This document shows positions 56,479 through 64,000 of a DNA stretch of 64,000 nucleotides, piece by piece. Position numbers and translations under genes: made by a program. The notes under the pieces are model-generated. The model saw only the letters and a program-made list of their open reading frames with translations. It did not search any database and was not told the DNA's origin. This stretch comes from Lolium rigidum (taxonomy: Eukaryota; Streptophyta; Magnoliopsida; Poales; Poaceae). Location: NCBI RefSeq assembly GCF_022539505.1, contig NC_061510.1:101820292-101884291 (forward strand), read 5' to 3'. Position 1 is the first letter of the stretch, and each line of letters begins with the position of its first letter.

Positions 56479-56657
56479 GACGGCCGGGCTACGCCGACGG
56501 CCGGGCTACGCCGACGGCAATATTGTCTATGCCGAGGGACCTAAACGCCGACGCTATACGCCGAGGGCTGCCGTCGGCGTAGCCTACGCCGAGGGCCAGA
56601 CGTGGCTACGCCGAGGGCAGCTGGCCGTCGGCGTATGCGTTCATTCCTGTAGTGTAA

Positions 56658-57141
56658 CTTTAGTCACGGAGATCCACTTTTCTGCTCGCCATAGCCTGGT
56701 CGTCGAAAAACAGCTGAATCCAGCGTTCTTCTTGGGCCAACTTTTCTCGCATCTAGGACTTTAAAACCGTGACACGTAGACAAACTTTTTGTTGTGTGCT
56801 GTTAAACGCTCGGTTTTTTGTCTGGAAGCAAGAAAACGGACTGTGAGCAACCAATCAGGCCCATTATATTTATATAACTTCTTCACTATCAATAAAAATG
56901 GTAAGCCTTTTGTCTTCTTTTCAGAAAATAAATTTTCCCTTGACAAACACTAGCAACCTGTAGATACGTGCACAGATTGTCAACAAACATTGCACTTACT
57001 GGCGACATCTTTTTTCCTTTTGATTTGTCATTGTGTTTGGAGAGGTTGCGGGTCCCTTAACAACGACAGATCAACTGGTTAACTTGCGACACTTTGGACT
57101 CTGGCAAAAAAAAAAAAACATGCGACGCTTTGAGGCATATA
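56658..57141. other. Intergenic DNA before duplication copy 2
   Basis: No gene or transposon end was recognised. A poly(A)-type run of about 13 A (57105-57118) lies just before the duplication boundary. Confidence 0.45.
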
Positions 57142-58020
57142 TGCAAGGAAAACATGGCCACCATCCTTTATGTTCAAAAAAAAAAAAAACATGGCCACCA
57201 TCCTCGTGCATATCGGACGTTTTCATTCATTGTTCAAAAAGAAGATAGCATAAGAAGAACCGGAAATGCAAATCTGATCTCAGGTGCCTCCCTTTATCCA
57301 AAAATAAATTTTGAATTGTTAAAAAGTTCAGAGAAAAAATTGGTATGTCTATGTACACATTCTATGTGCGCATGCAAAGTTTAACTGAAAATCATCATTT
57401 TTTGTAGCCTGTGTAAAAAGGATAAAAAATATCACCAGAAATGCCTTATTTTTGCATCGAAGTTTTTTTTTTACACGTACTGCATAAAAGGTCGAATTTT
57501 GGTGAAACAACTTCGTTGTCACTTAGGATGTGGAGATATACATGCGACCTTTTTTTATTTTTTGATATGTTTAAGTATGTTCAAAATGCATTTCAAGAAA
57601 GGGAGCACATGCACATCAGAGCAAAAATGCCATGTCCGAACCGGAAATGCAAACAAGCGGCGTCGCTAAAATAACTGCTATGTTTGTGCGCGGAAGCCCG
57701 CGCGTTGCTAAAGCATGCGCGCGCGGGAAAAGTGGCGACATGGGTGCTTTCTTTCATGTGCCGCTGAGCGCGCCCTATAATGTGCCCTACCAACCGCGTG
57801 AACATTCAGCGCTTTCGCTCCCGCGCCAACGCTTCCGCTCCCGCGCTGCCGTTTCCGTTCCCACTCCCGCGCCCGCTTCCATTTCCGCGCCACTGCCATG
57901 CCATTGTGTCGCCGTTCGAGCTCGGGGTACCGCGCCATCTAGGCGCGGCCCAACGGAGTGTTCTACACGGAGATCCGAACCATTAGGTGAATGATATGAT
58001 GAACATACCCATGTATTTTG

Positions 58021-59287
58021 TACCGAGGACCCCTTCCTCCCGTGGCGCTCCCCATGGCGCCACCGGGGGACCAAGACCCGTCCACCACCGCTGCCTCCCT
58101 CCGCGTCTTCTCTCCCACCGCTGCTGCCTTCGGCGCTGGCCACTGTGGCGGCAGGCCCCGGCGCCAAAGTGCCCGGGGGATGATGGAGGCGGCAACCGGC
58201 GGTGGCGGCTGAGGTGGTGGCCACCGGTTTCGACGTGCTCCACTTCTAGGGCGGCGACCCTGGACGCGTGGCTGCTCCTCCTCCACGGCCCCCGGTGATG
58301 GATGGTGGTGGCGGCGGCTGTTGGATCTTGTGCCCGCCGAGATCCATCGTCGGCTTCTGCTGGCGGCGCAAGGAAGGGGTGGCGATTTGCAGGGCAAAGA
58401 TGGTGTGTTTGCGGCTGCCGCCGTCCACCGAATCCTCCTTTGTCGTCGTTGGTCAGCGGATGGCGGCGTGGGGGCCCGTTCGTCTGCTTCGGGTTTGAAG
58501 GTGGTGGTCCTAGGGTTCTTCTTCTGCGAAGATGAAGACCTACCGGATGTTGATCCTTCTCATCTAGCCGGAGTGCTGAGTTCCGGAAGACTTCGCCGGC
58601 GAATGGAACAACGCATCTTTTGCCTGGAGTTTGCTGGATCGGGTGGTATTCGGTCGCGCGCACCCATGATTTTATTCACACCGTTTGGTTCTGGAGGAAG
58701 CGGCGCGAAGCTCTTTTTCTGTGTTGACATCAAGTGACTATGGATCCAAAATGAAAGTCAGAATAGGAGAATATCATGAAGGCCAGATGAGAGGACTAGC
58801 TAAGGGAGGTCCAAGTCTCCGCGCTGTTGAGGGACTTGCTTGGTGTTCCGGGCTTCACAGCAGCGGTATGAAAGTAGGGGCAACAACACATGTGAAGTTC
58901 AGAGTCCTACCTGTCAGGGTGAAAGCCCAAGGTCTGACCTTAACTGGTTGTGCCTGGCAATGACCTTGTTGGAGGCATTGTTTTGAGAGCGGGGACTATC
59001 TTCAGCATGAAAACCTAAAATCTTTGGTCGAGCGACGACGCTGTTGGAACATTGTTCCCTTCTGGGAGCCGTCGCTTTTAGAGAGTTTGTATTTCAGGTG
59101 TTGTCCTAGTGGTGGATGTATTGTTGTTGTTAGGACTGAGATACTGTAGCGAGACTTTTGTTTTCTTATTTTTATTTTCTATTTTTTTGGTTGTGTGCAT
59201 CCGTACTGCCATTAGGGCGTTGCGTTGTTGCAGAGGCTGGATGTAATTGGTATCTTTTGATATTAATATATTCCTTTTATTTGAGAT
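58021..59287 (+). mobile_element. Probable LINE-like fragment (copy 2)
   Basis: This is the counterpart of 985-2250, with the same GC-rich start and gatattaatatattcctttt end and a few percent differences. It has no coding part and an uncertain class for the same reasons. Bases 57142-58020 (composition as at 173-984) and 59288-59576 hold no recognised feature. Confidence 0.35.
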
Positions 59288-59576
59288 CGTGAAATCGTAT
59301 CTATAGCACATGAGGCTGCTTTGATTGCATCAACTATCACACCGTAACAAGGTGATCATATAGGTGTCTCTTAGGTATTCCGAAGAGGGGTAAGATGCAG
59401 CATATGTATCAAAACCGGGATTTGGTTTGTCTGCGTGAGGGAAAGATCCATAGGCCTCACTCGGTGAGATTACATCCATGAAGCTGGGCAACGTATGACT
59501 AGGTCATGAGGATGGAATATCACGAACGAGTTGAATAACATTTTACGGTAACAAGATTGATCTAAGTATGATGATA

Positions 59577-60995
59577 CACTAGTAGGGAAACGCTATAAGG
59601 GAACGTTCATTGGAGGCGCACCCGTCTAAACGCACGCGCCGGTATTAGTATGTAGTCGCGTGCAAAAAATACGCACGCGACTAGCAACGCGTAATGGCAG
59701 CGTAGCAGAGGGTAGCGCACGCGACTAGTATGTGGAACCCGACTGTACTTGGGTCTATAAAGTACCCGCAGCGCGCCCCCATGGGGGCACGCGATTGCTA
59801 CCTCCATACCGGCCGCGTGTGCCTTTGTCCACCCGTTGTCAATATATTAGGCTGACAAGCGCGAATGAGGCAAAATACAAACCGCTTTGGGCACGATACT
59901 ACTACCAAGTTAGTGGTAGTGTGCCCTATTGTGGGCACCCTTCTAGTACTCTCAGGATTTGCACACACACATCCCCCCTCCGTGGATCGATATCGCCTTT
60001 TTAGTTTTCAAAAAACCATAGAAAATTCAAAAAAAAAATAAGGCCATGTGTCATGTCATCTAGTTTTAAGGAAATTAACAAACATGAATTTTGATATAGT
60101 ATGCAAAATGATGTCATGTTTTGGTAAAACGGCTTTTCTGGTTGCATACGACCTCTGATGACAATCATTTTTATTTTTATATGAAAATGTATCTACGCAA
60201 AATTTTACATCCGATTTCAACCCCCTCCGGGAGTTTATCGATTTTATAGATTCTCAAAATCTAAAAACAAACTAGAGTTTTTTCAAGTTTTAGATTCCAT
60301 GAAAAATTTCAAAAAAAGTTCCCTCTTTCCACCTTCTCCACTTAATCCCTCATCTTCTTCCCATTCCCTCTTCCCATTATTTCTCTCCTCCTCTACCCAA
60401 GGATGACCACCACCTCTGGCGACCACCTCCTCTCCGGCAACGAACGGGGACAACCTCCTCTCTGACAACTGCAACCACCTCCTCACTGATGACCACCTCC
60501 TCCTCGACGACCACCTTCGACGCCCTGCTTCGCCACTGCTCCGTCACCGTCGGCGACCTGCTCCTCTCAGACGACGCCGACCACCTCCGACCGACACCTC
60601 CAACGCCCTACTCCGCCACCGCCGATGCCCTACGCCGGCGACCCGATGCTCTCCAAGATCTCGTCAATGCCACAAAGAGGTGACATGGACTCGATTGCTT
60701 TTTTTCGTTTTTAGGATGTTTTGTGAAAAATCACGTGGACAGTTGGGCACTGGTTCCAGCTTTTCAAAAAAATAGCCAAAAAAATACTGGTAGATGACCG
60801 GACGAGAGCACGTGACTAGTAACTTATTGGCAGTGTGCCGGGTGTGCACGCAACTAGTACCTGGCATACTAGTCATGTGTCGGATACACACGTAACTAGT
60901 AGGACCTTACCACTTGAGAGGTACCAGTGGCGGGCTAGGGTCCTCGGCTGGTACCCAAAAATGGCACGCGACTAGTAGGATTTTCCCTACTAGTG
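59577..60995. mobile_element. Non-autonomous CACTA transposon (copy 2)
   Basis: It begins CACTAGTAGGGAAA and ends TTTCCCTACTAGTG, a perfect 14-bp inverted repeat, with TSD ATA at 59574-59576 and 60996-60998. It is 73 bp shorter than copy 1, mainly because the CTCCTCC tract is reduced. Confidence 0.9.
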
Positions 60996-60998
60996 ATA

Positions 60999-62380
60999 CA
61001 AACGATCATATCTCGGACATGTCTACTATCGGAAGCTACAAAGGGAATATGACTCGATGTTTATGGTTCAACGACATATACTCGTGGATTGCGCAGGGTT
61101 CATTATGGGCAATACAGGTCCCGCTAATGATCATTGGTCGGAGAGGTGTTTCAACCATGTCTGAAGTATTCCCGAACGATAGGGTAACACACTTGAGTAT
61201 TCTGTGACGCTTAGAGATGCTTATGGTATCATTGGAAATACCGGAGACTAGAGTAGAGATAACCGAAAAAGTTTCAAGTGGATTCGAAAGATGTTTGAAG
61301 TGATCCAGAAGGTTTTCGAATCAAAGGGAAGTAAATAATATGTTGTTATGTATTAATTCAAATAATTAATATTATATATATTATTTAATTAAATTAGGAA
61401 CAGACTACCTTAATGGAGGGGGTACATGGGGAGGAGGATGCACAACATGAGGTAAGTTCCTCCCCTCGCCATGCGCCTTCCCTCTCTCCATCTAGTTTTC
61501 TCTCACGCACGCAACTCCTCGAAGAACTGCGCACGTGGGAGATAACTCCACCCGATCGAGCACGCTATCATCCTGCTTGTGTTCCGATCCAAAAGATGTA
61601 CTTGCGCACTCTGTGATGGATCAGATGTGCGAGTTCACGAAGGTGATGCCATTTGTGGCGTTTGTCGTCATGCGAGGATCAACACGACACTGAGGTCGGC
61701 TATAACATACGACTACACCATCTCTGTATTTCGGTCTACGAGGGTACGTCACCGAACTCTTCCATTACACCATTATTTCTAGATAGATCTTGGCAATCGG
61801 GGTATGCTAGTTAGAATTTTTTTTGTTATTAGCTGTGAACCCACTCTATTTTTCGTTTATGTTTTCGTTTTTGGCAGTTTAAATTTAAATTTAAACCACG
61901 ACATTTATCATGGATTGTGGAAGAAGAACGGGGCTGACTAATTCAGCGTAATCCCTTTATTGTTTGAACATCTCTTTTTTCCCGCTTAAAACACAAAAAC
62001 AGTTGCGGGAATGGCAATACATGTTCATATTGGTTAAAAAAAATTCGGTGAACAGAGAAATAGAGAGGCCCATGTTAAAAAGATTGTCCCTCTTCTTATG
62101 GCGTCGACTCGGAGGCAGCATTTTCACGTGGAATTGCATGTTTCTCGTGAAGGGGTTATGTTTTTGTCTCTATCGGTCCTTGGTTACACTTCTTTTTCAC
62201 GCGGATGGATTGGATTTATTTTGACAAGCTTAATTTTCATGTTGGTTACACTTCTTGTTCTCGTGATTCATGTTGACAAGCTTAATTTTCACATGAAGCA
62301 GCTCACCAGTCACCATGGACATGGATGCTTAGCTTAGTCGTCCAACTACTTAAGCCATTCGGGGAGGAACCAAGGCGAAG
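60999..62380. other. Upstream region of BAHD copy 2
   Basis: No gene seen. About 220 bp inside 61224-61450 are absent from copy 1; the junction in copy 1 shares only CC, which fits a small deletion there. The 157-bp segment of copy 1 (4848-5004) is absent here between aaaaaa and attcggtg. Confidence 0.5.
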
Positions 62381-62387
62381 TATATAA
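62381..62387 (+). promoter_or_regulatory. TATA box of BAHD copy 2
   Basis: TATATAA, 60 bp before the ATG at 62441 and 6 bp before an earlier in-frame ATG at 62393. The spacing supports 62441 as the start codon. Confidence 0.5.
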
Positions 62388-62440
62388 TACTAATGCTTAT
62401 ATACTCACAGGCGCAGCACATATATAGCAGCAAGAGCTTA

Positions 62441-63856
62441 ATGCCGACGCATGGGCGAGTGGCGAGCAGGCGCCTGGTGAAGGCCTCCGATGCCTCCATT
62501 GAGCCGCATGTCGTCGCCTTCTCCAACCTCGACCTTCTCAATGACGTTCAAATGTCAATGACATGCGTCTATCCCAGACCTTTGTTGGGCGACTTCAACG
62601 GCGTTGTTGCGGCTTTCGAGGCTCAGTTGCCATCATTCCTCAACTACTTCTTCCACTTGTCCGGCCGAATCATGCGCAATCCAAGCTCTGGCCTTCCCGA
62701 GCTCCGCTGCCACAACCAAGGCGCGGAGCTTGTGGTAGCACATGCCGACGTGGAGCTGGGAACCCTGAACTGGGCCTTGACCGAGGAGTCCTTGAAGAAG
62801 ATACAGCTGCCGTACGCCGAGGAAGTCCCGCTGTCGGTACAGCTCGTGTCCTTCACGTGCGGCGGCTTCGCCGTTGTTTGGGGGACACACCACCTGATCG
62901 GCGATGGGCACTTTGGGGCGATGCTCGTAAAGATGGGGTCCGAGGTTGTGCGGTCGGGTACCATCACCAGAGACGCCCCGACGCACGATCGCTCGGTGCT
63001 CTTTCGCCCACGGAACCCGCTGTCGTACAGCGCCTCGGTCGCCGGGATGTTCACGCCGTGGGACCACGAGCACCAGGTGAACGCCCTGACCGCCGAGGAG
63101 AGCTTCATCTGCCGCCTCTACCGCGTCGACGGGCACGACATCGCAAGACTTCGTGAGGCCGCGAGCACCGAGGGCCGGCGCGCCACGCGCGTCCAGGCGG
63201 TGTCGGCGTACCTGTGGAATGTATTCGCGGGCGTGGTGGCAGCGTCGACGCGGCCGACAGAGACTGATCCACGCTGCCGCATGCTATGGTGGGTGGACGG
63301 GAGGCGGCGGCTCTCCCCGCCGCCGGAGCTCCGTTCACGGCTGCGCAGCTACACGGGCAACGTGATGTCCTACGCTCAGGTGGACGCATCCGCTCACACG
63401 GTCCTGGCCGAGTCGCTGCCTAACGTGGCGACAATGGTGCGTGAGGCCATCGCGGCGAGGAACTACGATGAGATGTACCAGGATCTCGTGGACTGGGTGG
63501 AGGAGCAGAAGCCAGCGAGGCTGATCGAGACACCAACCGTGGGCCTCGGCAGCCCCACTGTTGCCCAGACGATGGTGTCCAGCTCGTTCCCGATCGACGC
63601 CGACTTCGGCTTCGGCCAGGCCGCGCTGGTCATGCCGGTGGAGTCGAGCTTCGGGAGGCTTTGCGCGTCCCTGCTATCCATATGCGCACGGCCAGGAGAC
63701 ACCGAGTCGTGGATCGTCAGCGCGTACATATGGCCCTGCCTCGCCGCGGCGCTCGAGTCTGAGGAGCAGCGCGTGTTCAAGCCCCTCACGGCGGAGTACC
63801 TTGGTCTCACCCGTGGTAACCATGAGCCTGCTGATGAAGCCAGACCTCGTCTCTGA
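62441..63856 (+). CDS. BAHD acyltransferase, intact copy
   Basis: BAHD enzymes transfer acyl groups (such as hydroxycinnamoyl or benzoyl) from acyl-CoA to alcohols or amines of plant metabolites in the cytosol. From the ATG at 62441 the protein has 471 residues (start MPTHGRVASRRLVKASD); an ATG at 62393 would add 16 but lies too close to the TATA box. The catalytic HxxxD motif is HLIGD (residues 151-155) in a WGTHHLIGDGHF context, and the structural motif is DFGFG (residues 388-392), with Phe for the usual Trp of DFGWG. One exon, length slightly above the usual 430-460. It looks like the grass BAHD group often labelled hydroxycinnamoyl- or benzoyl-transferase-like; donor and acceptor are unknown. 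Its twin at 5411 is frameshifted. Confidence 0.92.
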   Translation: MPTHGRVASRRLVKASDASIEPHVVAFSNLDLLNDVQMSMTCVYPRPLLGDFNGVVAAFEAQLPSFLNYFFHLSGRIMRNPSSGLPELRCHNQGAELVVAHADVELGTLNWALTEESLKKIQLPYAEEVPLSVQLVSFTCGGFAVVWGTHHLIGDGHFGAMLVKMGSEVVRSGTITRDAPTHDRSVLFRPRNPLSYSASVAGMFTPWDHEHQVNALTAEESFICRLYRVDGHDIARLREAASTEGRRATRVQAVSAYLWNVFAGVVAASTRPTETDPRCRMLWWVDGRRRLSPPPELRSRLRSYTGNVMSYAQVDASAHTVLAESLPNVATMVREAIAARNYDEMYQDLVDWVEEQKPARLIETPTVGLGSPTVAQTMVSSSFPIDADFGFGQAALVMPVESSFGRLCASLLSICARPGDTESWIVSAYIWPCLAAALESEEQRVFKPLTAEYLGLTRGNHEPADEARPRL

Positions 63857-64000
63857 GGACAGCGCGTCTATCACGGAGCAGTACCTAGCTAGGGTCATCA
63901 CGCTCGCTCGGAAAGAATTAAGACCATGTTCAGATTTCAAATTATACCATTGGGAAAAATAATGTTTAAAATACAGATTAAATCCGAAAAATAGCTCATT

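Larger units (their letters stand above)
54306..56654. mobile_element. Non-autonomous CACTA transposon with internal tandem repeats
   Basis: Both ends share 13 bp (CACTACAGGAATG) in inverted orientation, with TSD TAA on each side (54303-54305, 56655-56657). Subterminal repeats built on TACGCCGAGGGC and ACGCCGACGGCC are dense for about 200 bp at each end. The interior has two tandem units of about 667 bp plus the start of a third, then an AT-rich part and a 5S rRNA-like segment. No transposase is encoded; the short frames repeated in the units are non-coding by composition. Confidence 0.93.
57142..64000. repeat. Segmental duplication, copy 2 (cut by the window end)
   Basis: It matches 173-6970. 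Close to its left end the text aacatggccaccatcct occurs twice (57150 and 57189), separated by an A-run, against once in copy 1. From about 62040 to 64000 it equals copy 1 at every base I compared except one extra C at 63315-63318. Confidence 0.95.

Noticed and set aside
1..64000. CRISPR array, operon or bacterial-type system
   Set aside because: The sequence is plant nuclear DNA with introns and LTR retrotransposons. No spaced direct-repeat array of that type is present.

Overview
The window is plant nuclear DNA, almost certainly from a large-genome pooid grass (Triticeae or a relative such as Lolium or Avena; the species cannot be fixed from the sequence). The evidence is the Athila-like LTR retrotransposons with TGATACGTCTCC ends and tRNA-Asp primer sites, which resemble the abundant Sabrina and WHAM families (names from memory), two CACTA transposons, a Stowaway MITE, and grass-type BAHD and 2-oxoglutarate dioxygenase genes with high GC coding sequence. 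A run of exactly 100 N (17977-18076) is a scaffold gap of unknown true size.

Layout. A segmental duplication frames the window. Copy 1 (about 173-6970) and copy 2 (about 57142 to the window end) lie about 57 kb apart in the same orientation. Each holds a LINE-like fragment, a 1.4-1.5 kb CACTA element and a BAHD acyltransferase gene. Copy 2 of the gene is intact (62441-63856). Copy 1 (5411-6825) differs by one missing C and is frameshifted. Between the copies are a LINE-like fragment (7151-8827), a 39 kb nest of LTR retrotransposons (10225-49551), an apparently intact four-exon 2-oxoglutarate/Fe(II) dioxygenase gene on the minus strand (50790-52367) with a Stowaway MITE in intron 3, and a 2.35 kb CACTA element (54306-56654) carrying a 5S rRNA-like segment.

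The nest resolves into five elements with target-site duplications. Element I (10225-49551, Athila-like) is outermost. Element II (10667-19880, Tat-like, TSD GCCGC) sits in its 5' LTR. Element III (21260-36656, Tat-like, TSD ATATT) sits in its leader and is itself split by element IV (25078-33395, Athila-like). Element V (37921-46229, Athila-like, TSD AGAGA) sits in the 3' non-coding part of element I. None encodes a recognisable reverse transcriptase or integrase, so all five look non-autonomous and would depend on proteins made elsewhere. Elements II and III carry antisense reading frames.

The only host genes I can support are the BAHD pair and the dioxygenase, both from families typical of specialised metabolism. 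The points most worth a second look are: LTR-pair differences and TE frameshifts concentrated at CTG/CAG sites, which suggests a sequence artefact; an extended LTR in element V that has swallowed an older primer site; paired hairpins with compensatory changes in element IV; a hairpin series in the LTR of element III; an intron-bearing antisense gene in element II; and an almost identical 2 kb gene tract inside an otherwise diverged duplication.
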